NCBI GenBank assembly: GCA_916613615.1
Contig: OU744726.1
Location: 55,072,987-55,136,986, forward strand
Direction: 5' to 3'
Source of the DNA: Steromphala cineraria
Lineage: Eukaryota > Mollusca > Gastropoda > Trochida > Trochidae
Length of the DNA: 64,000 nucleotides
The notes beneath the pieces were generated by a model that was given only the letters and a program-made list of their open reading frames with translations, had not been told where the DNA came from and ran no database searches. Both the position numbers and the translations under genes were made by a program. Of this stretch, positions 27,971-42,937 are shown piece by piece. Each line of letters opens with the position of its first letter. Positions within the stretch are counted from its first letter, which is position 1.

Positions 27971-30875
27971 GACACAGATTCGACCGCATAGACGTGTATG
28001 TGGTCAACTTGGAGCAAATTCTCGGAAAATGACTTAGTCAAGAAAAAACATTTTCTTGTACCGAGCGTGATAAGTTTCTTAAATATGCATATTTCAAAAC
28101 CAAACTTTCTTCATATGTACACTTCATCGTTCTCTATCGTTTGGAATAAACAAAATTTCACTCCGAGTTTTAGTTTGGGATACAGATTCGAACGTATAAA
28201 CGTGTATGTGGTCAACTTGGAGCAAATTCTCGGAAAATGACTAAGTCAAGAAAGAACATTTTCTTCTAACGAGCGTGATAAGTTTCATAAATATGCATAT
28301 TTCTAAACCAAATTTTCTTCATATGTACACTTCATCGTTCTCTATCGTTTGGAATAAACAAAATTTCACTCCGAGTTTTAGTTTGGGATACAGATTCGAA
28401 CGTATAGACGTGTATGTGGTCAACTTGGAGCAAATTCTCGGAAAATGACTAAGTCAAGAAAGATTATCTTGTAACGAGCGTGATAAGTTTAATAAATATG
28501 CATATTTCCAAACCGAACTTTCATCCTATGTACACTTCATCGTTCTCTATCGTTTGGAAACAACACATTTTCACTCCCAGTTTTAGTTTGGGATACAGAT
28601 TCGAACGTTTGGACGTGAAGTTGGTCAACTTGGATCAAATTCTCGGAAAATGGCTAATTCAAGAAAGAACATTTTTTTGTAACGAGCGTGATAAGTTTCT
28701 TAAATATGCATATTTTTAAACCAAACATTCATCAAATGTACACATCAGGGTGCTCTATCGTTTTGAATAAACAAATTTTCACTCCGAGATTTAGTTTTGG
28801 CTGCAGATACAAACGTATAGACGTGTATGTGGTCAACTTGGAGCAAATTCTCGGAAAATGACTAAGTCAAGAAAGAACATTTTCTTGTAACTAGCGTGAT
28901 AAGTTTCTAAAATATGCATATTTCCAAACCAAACTTTCATCAAATGTACACATCAGGGTGCTCTATCGTTTGGAATAAACAAAATTTCACTCCGAGTTTT
29001 AGTTTGGGATACAGATTCGAACGTATAGACGTGTATGTGGTCAACTTGGAGCAAATTCTCGGAAAATGGCTAATTCAAGAAAAAATATTTTCTTCTAAAG
29101 AGCGTGATAAATTTCTAAAAATGCATATTTCCAAACCAAACTTTTATCATATGTACACATCAACGTTCTCTATCGTATGACACAAACAAATTTTCACTCC
29201 GAGTTTTAGTTTGGGATACAGATTCGAACGTATAGACGTGTATGTGGTCAACTTGGAGCAAATTCTCGGAAAATGACTAAGTCAAGAAAGAACATTTTCT
29301 TGTAACGAGCGTGATTAGTTTCATAAATATGCATATTTCTAAACCAAACTTTCATCATATGTACACTTCATCGTTCTCTATCGTTTGGAAACAACACATT
29401 TTCACTCCCAGTTTTAGTTTGGGACACAGATTCGACCGCATAGACGTGTATGTGGTCAACTTGGAGCAAATTCTCGGAAAATGACTTAGTCAAGAAAAAA
29501 CATTTTCTTGTACCGAGCGTGATAAGTTTCTTAAATATGCATATTTCAAAACCAAACTTTCTTCATATGTACACTTCATCGTTCTCTATCGTTTGGAATA
29601 AACAAAATTTCACTCCGAGTTTTAGTTTGGGATACAGATTCGAACGTATAGACGTGTATGTGGTCAACTTGGAGCAAATTCTCGGAAAATGACTAAGTCA
29701 AGAAAGAACATTTTCTTCTAACGCGCGTGATAAGTTTCATAAATATGCATATTTCTAAACCAAATTTTCTTCATATGTACACTTCATCGTTCTCTATCGT
29801 TTGGAATAAACAAAATTTCACTCCGAGTTTTAGTTTGGGATACAGATTCGAACGTATAGACGTGTATGTGGTCAACTTGGAGCAAATTCTCGGAAAATGA
29901 CTAAGTCAAGAAAGAACATTTTCTTGTAACGAGCGTGATAAGTTTAATAAATATGCATATTTCCAAACCGAACTTTCATCATATGTACACTTCATCGTTC
30001 TCTATCGTTTGGAAACAACAAATTTTCACTCCCAGTTTTAGTTTGGGATACAGATTCGAACGTTTGGACGTGAAGTTGGTCAACTTGGATCAAATTCTCG
30101 GAAAATGGCTAATTCAAGAAAGAACATTTTTTTGTAACGAGCGTGATAAGTTTCTTAAATATGCATATTTTTAAACCAAACATTCATCAAATGTACACAT
30201 CAGGGTGCTCTATCGTTTTGAATAAACAAATTTTCACTCCGAGATTTAGTTTTGGCTGCAGATACAAACGTATAGACGTGTATGTGGTCAACTTGGAGCA
30301 AATTCTCGGAAAATGACTAAGTCAAGAAAGAACATTTTCTTGTAACGAGCGTGATAAGTTTCTAAAATATGCATATTTCCAAACCAAACTTTCATCAAAT
30401 GTACACATCAGGGTGCTCTATCGTTTGGAATAAACAACATTTCACTCCGAGTTTTAGTTTGGGATACAGATTCGAACGTATAGACGTGTATGTGGTCAAC
30501 TTGGAGCAAATTCTCGGAAAATGACTAAGTCAAGAAAGAACATTTTCTTGTAACGAGCGTGATAAGTTTAATAAATATGCATATTTCTAAACCAAACTTT
30601 CATCATATGTACACATCAACGTTCTCTATCGTATGGCACAAACAAATTTTCACTCCGAGGTTTAGTTTTGGCTGCAGATACAAACGTATGGACGTGTAGT
30701 TGGTCAACTTGGAGCAAATTCTCGGAAAATGGCTAATTCAAGAAAAAACATTTTCTTCTAAAGAGCGTGATAAATTTCTAAAAATGCATATTTCCAAACC
30801 AAACTTTCATCAAATGTACACATCAGGGTGCTCTATCGTTTGGAATAAACAAAATTTCACTCCGAGTTTTAGTTT
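27971..30875. repeat. Satellite domain: 7-monomer (1,452-bp) higher-order repeat
   Basis: The rare GACACAGATTCGACCGCATAG variant occurs at 27971 and 29423, a step of 1,452 bp or seven monomers. Following units match in order: a TGTACCGAGCG unit, a TTCTAACG(A/C)GCG unit, and a TTCGAACGTTTGGACGTGAAG unit. TTCATCGTTCTC becomes the common form of the central box here. Confidence 0.8.
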
Positions 30876-33195
30876 GGGATACATATTCGAACGTATAGAC
30901 GTGTATGTGGTCAACTTGGAGCAAATTCTCGGAAAATGACTAAGTCAAGAAAGAACATTTTCTTGTAACGAGCGTGATAAGTTTCATAAATATGCATATT
31001 TCTAAACCAAACTTTTATCATATGTACACATCAACGTTCTCTATCGTATGACACAAACACATTTTCACTCCGAGTTTTAGTTTGGGATACAGATTCGAAC
31101 GTTTGGACGTGAAGTTGGTCAACTTGGATCAAATTCTCGGAAAATGGCTAATTCAAGAAAGAACATTTTCTTGTAACGAGCGTGATAAGTTTCTTAAATA
31201 TGCATATTTCTAAACCAAACATTAATCAAATGTACACATCAGGGTGCTCTATCGTTTTGAATAAACAAATTTTCACTCCGAGTTTTAGTTTGGGATACAG
31301 ATTCGAATGTATAGACGTGTATGTGGTCAACTTGGAGCAAATTCTCGGAAAATGACTAAGTCAAGAAAAAACATTTTCTTGTAACGAGCGTGATAAGTTT
31401 CTTAAATATGCATATTTCTACACCAAACTTTCTTCATATGTACACTTCATCGTTCTCTATCGTTTGGAAACAACAAATTTTCACTCCCAGTTTTAGTTTG
31501 GGATACAGATTCGAACGTTTGGACGTGAAGTTGGTCAACTTGGATCAAATTCTCGGAAAATGGCTAATTCAAGAAAGAACATTTTCTTGTAACGAGCGTG
31601 ATAAGTTTCATAAATATGCATATTTCTAAACCAAACTTTTATCATATGTACACATCAACGTTCTCTATCGTATAACACAAACAAATTTTCACTCCGAGTT
31701 TTAGTTTGGGATACAGATTCGAACGTATAGACGTGTATGTGGTCAACTTGGAGCAAATTCTCGGAAAATGACTAAGTCAAGAAAGAACATTTTCTTGTAA
31801 CGAGCGTGATTAGTTTCATAAATATGCATATTTCTAAACCAAACTTTCATCATATGTACACATCAACGTTCTCTATCGTATGACACAAACAAATTTTCAC
31901 TCCGAGAATTAGTTTTTGCTGCAGATACAAACGAATGGACGTGTAGTTGGTCAACTTGGAGCAAATTCTCGGAAAATGGCTAATTCAAGAAAGAACATTT
32001 TCTTGTAACAAGCGTGATAAGTTTCTAAAATATGCATATTTCCAAACCAAACTTTCATCAAATGTACACATCAGGGTGCTCTATCGTTTGGAATAAACAA
32101 ATTTTCACTCCGAGTTTTAGTTTGGGATACAGATTCGAACGTATAGACGTGTATGTGGTCAACTTGGAGCAATATCTCGGAAAATGACTTACTCAAGAAA
32201 AAACATTTTCTTGTAACGAGCGTGATAAGTTTTATAAATATGCATATTTCTAAACCAAACTTTCATCATATGTACACATCAACGTGCTCTATCGTATGGC
32301 ACAAACACATTTTCACTCCGAAATTTAGTTTTGGCTGCAGATACAAACGTATGGACGTGTAGTTGGTCAACTTGGATCAAATTCTCGGAAAATGGTTAAT
32401 TCAAGAAAGAACATTTTCTTGTAACGAGCGTGATAAGTTTCTAAAATATGCATATTTCCAAACCAAACTTTCATCAAATGTACAAATCAGGGTGCTCTAT
32501 CGTTTGGAATAAACAAATTTTCACTCCGAGTTTTAGTTTGGGATACAGATTCGAACGTATAGACGTGTATGTGGTCAACTTGGAGCAATATCTCGGAAAA
32601 TGACTTAGTCAAGAAAAAACATTTTCTTGTAACGAGCGTGATAAGTTTCTTAAATATGCATATTTCCAAACCAAACTTTCATCATATGTACACTTCATCG
32701 TTCTCTATCGTTTGGAGAAAACAAATTTTCACTCCGAGTTTTAGTTTGGGACACAGATTCGACCGTATAGACGTGTATGTGGTCAACTTGGAGCAAATTC
32801 TCGGAAAATGACTTAGTCAAGAAAAAACATTTTCTTATACCGAGCGTGATAAGTTTCTTAAATATGCATATTTCAAAACCAAATTTTCTTCATATGTACA
32901 CTTCATCGTTCTCTATCGTTTGGAATAAAAAAAATTTCACTCCAAGTTTTAGTTTGGGATACAGATTCGAACGTATAGACGTGTATGTGGTCAACTTGGA
33001 GCAAATTCTCGGAAAAATGACTAAGTCAAGAAAGAACATTTTCTTGTAACGAGCGTGATAAGTTTAATAAATATGCATATTTCTAAACCAAACTTTCATC
33101 ATATGTACACATCAACGTTCTCTATCGTATGGCACAAACAAATTTTCACTCCGAGATTTAGTTTTGGCTGCAGATACAAACGTATGGACGTGTAG

Positions 33196-36100
33196 TTGGT
33201 CAACTTGGAGCAAATTCTCGGAAAATGGCTAATTCAAGAAAGAACATTTTCTTCTAAAGAGCGTGAAAAATTTCTAAAAATGCATATTTCCAAACCGAAC
33301 TTTCATCATATGTACACTTCATCGTTCTCTATCGTTTGGAATAAACAAATTTTCACTCCGAGTTTTAGTTTGGGATACAGATTCGAACGTATAGACGTGT
33401 ATGTGGTCAACTTGGAGCAATATCTCGGAAAATGACTTAGTCAAGAAAAAACATTTTCTTGTAACGAGCGTGATAAGTTTCTTAAATATGCATATTTCCA
33501 AACCGAACTTTCATCATATGTACACTTCATCGTTCTCTATCGTTTGGAGGAAACAAATTTTCACTCCGAGTTTTAGTTTGGGACACAGATTCGACCGCAT
33601 AGACGTGTATGTGGTCAACTTGGAGCATATTCTCGGAAAATGACTTAGTCAAGAAAAAACATTTTCTTGTACCGAGCGTGATAAGTTTCTTAAATATGCA
33701 TATTTCAAAACCAAACTTTCTTCATATGTACACTTCATCGTTCTCTATCGTATGGAATAAACAAAATTTCACTCCGAGTTTTAGTTTGGGATACAGATTC
33801 GAACATAAACGTGTATGTGGTCAACTTGGAGCAAATTCTCGGAAAATGACTAAGTCAAGAAAGAACATTTTCTTGTAACGAGCGTGATAAGTTTCTTAAA
33901 TATGCATATTTCTAAACCAAACTTTCATCATATGTACACATCAACGTTCTCTATCGTATGGCACAAACAAATTTTCACTCCGAGATTTAGTTTTGGCTGC
34001 AGATACAAACGTATGGACGTGTAGTTGGTCAACTTGGAGCAAATTCTCGGAAAATGGCTAATTCAAGAAAGAACATTTTCTTCTAAAGAGCGTGATAAAT
34101 TTCTAAAAATGCATATTTCCAAACCGAACTTTCATCATATGTACACTTCATCGTTCTCTATCGTTTGGAAACAACACATTTTCACTCCCAGTTTTAGTTT
34201 GGGATACAGATTCGAACGTTTGGACGTGAAGTTGGTCAACTTGGATCAAATTCTCGGAAAATGGCTAATTCAAGAAAGAACATTTTTTTGTAACGAGCGT
34301 GATAAGTTTCTTAAATATGCATATTTCTAAACCACACATTCATCAAATGTACACATCAGGGTGCTCTATCGTTTTGAATAAACAAATTTTCACTCCGAGA
34401 TTTAGTTTTGGCTGCAGATACAAACGTATAGACGTGTATGTGTTCAACTTGGAGCAAATTCTCGGAAATTGACCAAGTCAAGAAAGAACATTTTCTTGTA
34501 ACGAGCTTGATAAGTTTCCAAAATATGCATATTTCCAAACCAAACTTTCATCAAATGTACCCATCAGGGTGCTCTATCGTTTGGAATAAACAAAATTTCA
34601 CTCCGAGTTTTAGTTTGGGATACAGATTCGAACGTATAGACGTGTATGTGGTCAACTTGGAGCAAATTCTCGGAAAATGACTAAGTCAAGAAAGAACATT
34701 TTCATGTAACGAGCGTGATAAGTTTCATAAATATGCATATTTCTAAACCAAACTTTCATCATATGTACACATCAACGTTCTCTATCGTATGGCACAAACA
34801 AATTTTCACTCCGAGATTTAGTTTTTGCTGCAGATACAAACGTATGGACGTATAGTTGGTCAACTTGGAGCAAATTCTCGGAAAATGGCTAATTCAAGAA
34901 AGAAAATTTTCTTCTAAAGAGCGTGATAAATTTCTAAAAATGCATATTTCCAAACCGAACTTTCATCAAATGTACACATCAGGGTGCTCTATCGTTTGGA
35001 ATAAACAAATTTTCACTCCGAGTTTTAGTTTGGGATACAGATTCGAACGTATAGACGTGTATGTGGTCAACTTGGAGCAATATCTCGGAAAATGACTTAG
35101 TCAAGAAAAAACATTTTCTTGTAACGAGCGTGATAAGTTTCATAAATATGCATATTTCCAAACCGAACTTTCATCATATGTACACTTCATCGTTCTCTAT
35201 CGTTTGGAGGAAACAAATTTTCACTCCGAGTTTTAGTTTGGGACACAGATTCGACCGTATAGACGTGTATGTGGTCAACTTGGAGCATATTCTCGGAAAA
35301 TGACTTAGTCAAGAAAAAACATTTTCTTGTACCGAGCGTGATAAGTTTCTTAAATATGCATATTTCAAAACCAAACTTTCTTCATATGTACACTTCATCG
35401 TTCTCTATCGTTTGGAATAAACAAAATTTCACTCCGAGTTTTAGTTTGGGATACAGATTCGAACATAAACGTGTATGTGGTCAACTTGGAGCAAATTCTC
35501 GGAAAATGACTAAGTCAAGAAAGAACATTTTCTTTTAACGAGCGTGATAAGTTTAATAAATATGCATATTTCTAAACCAAACTTTCATCATATGTACACA
35601 TCAACGTTCTCTATCGTATGGCACAAACAAATTTTCACTCCGAGATTTAGTTTTGGCTGCAGATACAAACGTATGGACGTGTAGTTGGTCAACTTGGAGC
35701 AAATTCTCGGAAAATGGCTAATTCAAGAAAGAACATTTTCTTCTAAAGAGCGTGATAAATTTCTAAAAATGCATATTTCCAAACCGAACTTTCATCATAT
35801 GTACACTTCATCGTTCTCTATCGTTTGGAAACAACACATTTTCACTCCCAGTTTTAGTTTGGGATACAGATTCGAACGTTTGGACGTGAAGTTGGTCAAC
35901 TTGGATCAAATTCTCGGAAAATGGCTAATTCAAGAAAGAACATTTTTTTGTAACGAGCGTGATAAGTTTCTTAAATATGCATATTTCTAAACCACACATT
36001 CATCAAATGTACACATCAGGGTGCTCTATCGTTTTGAATAAACAAATTTTCACTCCGAGATTTAGTTTTGGCTGCAGATACAAACGTATAGACGTGTATG

Positions 36101-36515
36101 TGTTCAACTTGGAGCAAATTCTCGGAAATTGACCAAGTCAAGAAAGAACATTTTCTTGTAACGAGCTTGATAAGTTTCCAAAATATGCATATTTCCAAAC
36201 CAAACTTTCATCAAATGTACACATCAGGGTGCTCTATCGTTTGGAATAAACAAAATTTCACTCCGAGTTTTAGTTTGGGATACAGATTCGAACGTATAGA
36301 CGTGTATGTGGTCAACTTGGAGCAAATTCTCGGAAAATGACTAAGTCAAGAAAGAACATTTTCTTGTAACGAGCGTGATAAGTTTCATAAATATGCATAT
36401 TTCTAAACCAAACTTTCATCATATGTACACATCAACGTTCTCTATCGTATGGCACAAACAAATTTTCACTCCGAGATTTAGTTTTTGCTGCAGATACAAA
36501 CGTATGGACGTATAG
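33196..36515. repeat. Satellite domain: 8-monomer (1,660-bp) tandem duplication
   Basis: Copies at about 33,196-34,855 and 34,856-36,515 carry the same eight variants in the same order. Exact-step markers are GACACAGATTCGACCG at 33582 and 35242, and the short-deletion unit TTCGAACATAAACG near 33,799 and 35,459. TCGGAAATTGACCAAG also recurs at this step. A few substitutions separate the copies, for example TTCATCG against ATCAGGG in the first unit. Confidence 0.88.
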
Positions 36516-36789
36516 TTGGTCAACTTGGAGCAAATTCTCGGAAAATGGCTAATTCAAGAAAGAAAATTTTCTTCTAAAGAGCGTGATAAATTTCTAAAAA
36601 TGCATATTTCCAAACCGAACTTTCATCAAATGTACACATCAGGGTGCTCTATCGTTTGCAATAAACAAATTTTCTCTCCGAGTTTTAGTTTGGGATACAG
36701 ATTCGAACGTATAGACGTGTATGTGGTCAACTTGGAGCAATATCTCGGAAAATGACTAAGTCAAGAAAAAACATTTTCTTGTAACGAGC

Positions 36790-39283
36790 GTGATAAGTTT
36801 CTTAAATATGCATATTTCTACACCAAACTTTCTTCATATGTACACTTCATCGTTCTCTATCGTTTGGAAACAACAAATTTTCACTCCCAGTTTTAGTTTG
36901 GGATACAGATTCGAACGTTTGGACGTGAAGTTGGTCAACTTGGATCAAATTCTCGGAAAATGGCTAATTCAAGAAAGAACATTTTCTTGTAACGAGCGTG
37001 ATAAGTTTCTTAAATATGCATATTTCTAAACCTAACATTCATCAAATGTACACATCAGGGTGCTCTATCGTTTTGAATAAACAAATTTTCACTCCGAGAT
37101 TTAGTTTTGGCTGCAGATACACACGTATAGACGTGTATGTGGTCAACTTGGAGCAAATTCTCGGAAAATGACTAAGTCAAGAAAGAACATTTTCTTGTAA
37201 CGAGCGTGATAAGTTTCTTAAATATGCATATTTCTACACCAAACTTTCTTCATATGTACACTTCATCGTTCTCTATCGTTTGGAAACAACAAATTTTCAC
37301 TCCCAGTTTTAGTTTGGGATACAGATTCGAACGTTTGGACGTGAAGTTGGTCAACTTGGATCAAATTCTCGGAAAATGGCTAATTCAAGAAAGAACATTT
37401 TCTTGTAACGAGCGTGATAAGTTTCTTAAATATGCATATTTCTAAACCAAACATTCATCAAATGTACACATCAGGGTGCTCTATCGTTTTGAATAAACAA
37501 ATTTTCACTCCGAGATTTAGTTTTGGCTGCAGATACACACGTATAGACGTGTATGTGGTCAACTTGGAGCAAATTCTCGGAAAATGACTAAGTCAAGAAA
37601 GAACATTTTCTTGTAACGAGCGTGATAAGTTTCTTAAATATGCATATTTCTACACCAAACTTTCTTCATATGTACACTTCATCGTTCTCTATCGTTTGGA
37701 AACAACAAATTTTCACTCCCAGTTTTAGTTTGGGATACAGATTCGAACGTTTGGACGTGAAGTTGGTCAACTTGGATCAAATTCTCGGAAAATGGCTAAT
37801 TCAAGAAAGAACATTTTCTTGTAACGAGCGTGATAAGTTTCTTAAATATGCATATTTCTAAACCAAACATTCATCAAATGTACACATCAGGGTGCTCTAT
37901 CGTTTTGAATAAACAAATTTTCACTCCGAGATTTAGTTTTGGCTGCAGATACAAACGTATAGACGTGTATGTGGTCAACTTGGAGCAAATTCTCAAAAAT
38001 AACCAAGTCAAGAAAGAACATTTTCTTGTAACGAGTGTGATAAGTTTCTTAAATATGGATATTTCTACACCAAACTTTCTTCATATGTACACTTCATCGT
38101 TTTCTATCGTTTGGAAACGACAAATTTTCACTCCCAGTTATAGTTCGGGATACAGATTCAAACGTTTGGACGTGAAGTTGGTCAACTTGGATCAAATTCT
38201 CGGAAAATGGCTAATTCAAGAAAGAACATTTTCTTGTAACGGGCGTGATCAGTTTCTTAAATATGCATATTTCTAAACCAAACTTTCATCAAATGTACAC
38301 ATCAGGGTGCTCTATCGTTTTGAATAAACAAATTTTCACTCCGAGATTTAGTTTTGGCTGCAGATACAAACGTATAGACGTGTATGTGGTCAACTTGGAG
38401 CAAATTCTCGGAAAATGACTAAGTCAAGAAAGAACATTTTCTTGTAACGAGCGTGATAGGTTTCTTAAATATGCATATTTCTACACCAAACTTTCTTCAT
38501 ATGTACACTTCATCGTTCTCTATCGTTTGGAAACAACAAATGTTCACTCCCAGTTTTAGTTTGGGATACAGATTCGAACGTTTGGACGTGAAGTTGGTCA
38601 ACTTGGATCAAATTCTCGGAAAATGGCTAATTCAAGAAAGAACATTTTCTTGTAACGAGCGTGATAAGTTTCTTAAATATGCATATTTCTAAACCAAACA
38701 TTCATCAAATGTACACATCAGGGTGCTCTATCGTTTTGAATAAACAAATTTTCACTCCGAGATTTAGTTTTGGTTGCAGATACACACGTATAGACGTGTA
38801 TGTGGTCAACTTGGAGCAAATTCTCGGAAAATGACTAAGTCAAGAAAAACATTTTCTTGTAACGAGCGTGATTAGTTTCTTAAATATGCATATTTCTACA
38901 CCAAACTTTCTTCATATGTACACTTCATCGTTCTCTATCGTTTGGAAACAACAAATTTTCACTCCCAGTTTTAGTTTGGGATACAGATTCGAACGTTTGG
39001 ACGTGAAGTTGGTCAACTTGGATCAAATTCTCGGAAAATGGCTAATTCAAGAAAGAACATTTTCTTGTAACGAGCGTGATAAGTTTCTTAAATATGCATA
39101 TTTCTAAACCAAACATTCATCAAATGTACACATCAGGGTGCTCTATCGTTTTGAATAAACAAATTTTCACTCCGAGATTTAGTTTTGGCTGCAGATACAA
39201 ACGTATAGACGTGTATGTGGTCAACTTGGAGCAAATTCTCAAAAATAACCAAGTCAAGAAAGAACATTTTCTTGTAACGAGCG
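36790..39283. repeat. Satellite domain: 2-monomer (415-416 bp) higher-order repeat
   Basis: A GTGATAAGTTTCTT unit with the TTCTTCATATGTACACTTCATCG box alternates with a unit carrying CAAACATTCATC and TTTTGGCTGCAG. The pair recurs at 36790, 37206, 37622, about 38037, 38453 and 38868. Two of the pairs end in the CTCAAAAATAACCAAG variant (near 37,993 and 39,238). This is the shortest higher-order period in the window and the neighbouring copies are nearly identical. Confidence 0.88.
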
Positions 39284-42200
39284 TGATAAGTTTCATAAAT
39301 ATGCATATTTCTAAACCAAACTTTCATCATATGTACACATCAACGTTCTCTATCGTATGGCACAAACAAATTTTCACTCCGAGATTTAGTTTTTGCTGCA
39401 GATACAAACGTATGGACGTGTACTTGGTCAACTTGGAGCAAATTCTCGGAAAATGGCTAATTCAAGAAAGAACATTTTCTTCTAAAGAGCGTGATAAATT
39501 TCTAAAAATGCATATTTCCAAACCGAACTTTCATCAAATGTACACATCAGGGTGCTCTATCGTTTGGAATAAACAAATTTTCACTCCGAGTTTTAGTTTG
39601 GGATACAGATTCGAACGTATAGACGTGTATGTGGTCAACTTGGAGCAATATCTCGGAAAATGACTAAGTCAAGAAAAAACATTTTCTTGCAACGAGCGTG
39701 ATAAGTTTCTTAAATATGCATATTTCTACACCAAACTTTCTTCATATGTACACTTCATCGTTCTCTATCGTTTGGAAACAACAAATTTTCACTCCCAGTT
39801 TTAGTTTGGGATACAGATTCAAACGTTTGGACGTGAAGTTGGTCAACTTGGATCAAATTCTCGGAAAATGGCTAATTCAAGAAAGAACATTTTAATTGTA
39901 ACGAGCGTGATAAGTTTCTTAAATATGCATATTTCTAAACCAAACTTTCATCAAATGTACAGATCAGGGTGCTCTATCGTTTTGAATAAACAAATTTTCA
40001 CTCCGAGATTTAGTTTTGGCTGCAGATACAAACGTATAGACGTGTATGTGGTCAACTTGGAGCAAATTCTCGGAAAATGACTAAGTCAAGAAAGAACATT
40101 TTCTTGTAACGAGCGTGATAAGTTTCTTAAATATGCATATTTCTACACCAAACTTTCTTCATATGTACACTTCATCGTTCTCTATCGTTTGGAAACAACA
40201 ATTTTTCACTCCCAGTTTTAGTTTGGGATACAGATTCGAACGTTTGGACATGAAATTGGTCAACTTGGATCAAATTCTCGGAAAATGGCTAATTCAAGAA
40301 AGAACATTTTCTTGTATCGAGCGTGATAAGTTTCTTAAATATGCATATTTCTAAACCAAACATTCATCAAATGTACACATCAGGGTGCTCTATCGTTTTG
40401 AATAAACAAATTTTCACTCCGAGTTTTAGTTTGGGATACAGACGCGAACGTATAGACGTGTATGTGGTCAACTTGGAGCAATATCTCGGAAACTGACTAA
40501 GTCAAGAAAAACATTTTCTTGTAACGAGCGTGATAAGTTTCTTAAATATGCATATTTCTACACCAAACTTTCTTCATATGTACACTTCATCGTTCTCTAT
40601 CGTTTGGAAACAGCAAATTTTCACTCCCAGTTTTAGTTTGGGACACAGATTCGACCGTATAGACGTGTATGTGGTCAACTTGGAGCAAATTCTCGGAAAA
40701 TGACTTAGTCAAGAAAAAACATTTTCTTGTACCGAGCGTGATAAGTTTCTTAAATATGCATATTTCTAAACCAAACTTTCATCAAATGTACACATCAGGG
40801 TGCTCTATTGTTTTGAATAAACAAATTTTCACTCCGAGTTTTAGTTTGGGATACAGATTCGAACGTATAGACGTGTATGTGGTCAACTTGGAGCAATATC
40901 TCGGAAAATGACTAAGTCAAGATAAAACATTTTCTTGTTACGAGCGTGATAAGTTTCTTAAATATGCATATTTCTACACCAAACTTTCTTCATATGTACA
41001 CTTCATCGTTCTCTATCGTTTGGAAACAACAAATTTTCACTCCCAGTTTTAGTTTGGGATACAGATTCGAACGTTTGGACGTGAAGTTGGTCAACTTGGA
41101 TCAAATTCTCGGAAAATGGCTAATTCAAGAAAGAACATTTTCTTGTAACGAGCGTGATAAGTTTCTTAAATATGCATATTTCTAAACCAAACATTCATCA
41201 AATGTACACATCAGGGTGCTCTATCGTTTTGAATAAACAAATTTTAACTACGAGATTTAGTTTTGGCTGCAGATACAAACGTATAGACGTGTATGTGGTC
41301 AACTTGGAGCAAATTCTCAAAAATAACCAAGTCAAGAAAGAACATTTTCTTGTAACGAGCGTGATAAGTTTCATAAATATGCATATTTCTAAACCAAACT
41401 TTCCTCATATGTACACATCAACGTTCTCTATCGTATGGCACAAACAAATTTTCACTCCGAGATTTAGTTTTTGCTGCAGATACAAACGTATGGACGTGTA
41501 GTTGGTCAACTTGGAGCAAATTCTCGGAAAATGGCTAATTCAAGAAAGAACATTTTCTTCTAAAGAGCGTGATAAATTTCTAAAAATGCATATTTCCAAA
41601 CCGAACTTTCATCAAATGTACACATCAGGGTGCTCTATCGTTTGGAATAAACAAATTTTCACTCCGAGTTTTAGTTTGGGATACAGATTCGAATGTATAG
41701 ACGTGTATGTGGTCAACTTGGAGCAATATCTCGGAAAATGACTAAGTCAAGAAAAAACATTTTCTTGTAACGAGCGTGATAAGTTTCTTAAATATGCATA
41801 TTTCTACACCAAACTTTCTTCATATGTACACTTCATCGTTCTCTATCGTTTGGAAACAACAATTTTTCACTCCCAGTTTTAGTTTGGGATACAGATTCAA
41901 ACGTTTGGACGTGTAGTTGGTCAACTTGGATCAAATTCTCGGAAAATGGCTAATTCAAGAAAGAACATTTTCTTGTAACGAGCGTGATAAGTTTCTTAAA
42001 TATGCATATTTCTAAACCAAACATTCATCAAATGTACACATCAGGGTGCTCTATCGTTTTGAAAAAACAAATTTTCACTCCGAGATTTAGTTTTGGCTGC
42101 AGATACAAACGTATAGACGTGTATGTGGTCAACTTGGAGCAAATTCTCGGAAAATGACTAAGTCAAGAAAGAACATTTTCTTGTAACGAGCGTGATAAGT

Positions 42201-42937
42201 TTCTTAAATATGCATATTTCTACACCAAACTTTCTTCATATGTACACTTCATCGTTCTCTATCGTTTGGAAACAACAAATTTTCACTCCCAGTTTTAGTT
42301 TGGGATACAGATTCGAACGTTTGGACGTGAAGTTGGTTCAACTTGGAGCAAATTCTCGGAAAATGACTTACTCAAGAAAAAACATTTTCTTGTACCGAGT
42401 GTGATAAGTTTCTTAAATATGCATATTTCTAAACCAAACTTTCATCAAATGTACACATCAGGGTGCTCTACCGTTTGGAATAAACAAATTTTCACTTCGA
42501 GTTTTAGTTTGGGATACAGATTCGAACGTATAGACGTGTATGTGGTCAACTTGGATCAATTTCTCGGAAAATGACTAAGTCAAGAAAAACATTTTCTTGT
42601 AACGAGCGTGATAAGTTTCTTAAATATGCATATTTCTAAACCAAACTTTCATCAAATGTACACGCCAGGGTGCTCTATCGTTTTGAATAAACAAATTTTC
42701 ACTCCGAGTTTTAGTTTTGGATACAGATTCGAACGTATAGACGCGTATGTGGTCAACTTGGAGCAATATCTCGGAAAATGACTAAGTCAAGATAAAACAT
42801 TTTCTTGTAACGAGCGTGATAAGTTTCTTAAATATGCATATTTCTAAACCAAACTTTCATCAAATGTACACATCAGGGTGCTCTATCGTTTGGAATAAAC
42901 AAATTTTCACTCCGAGTTTTAGTTTGGGATACAGATT

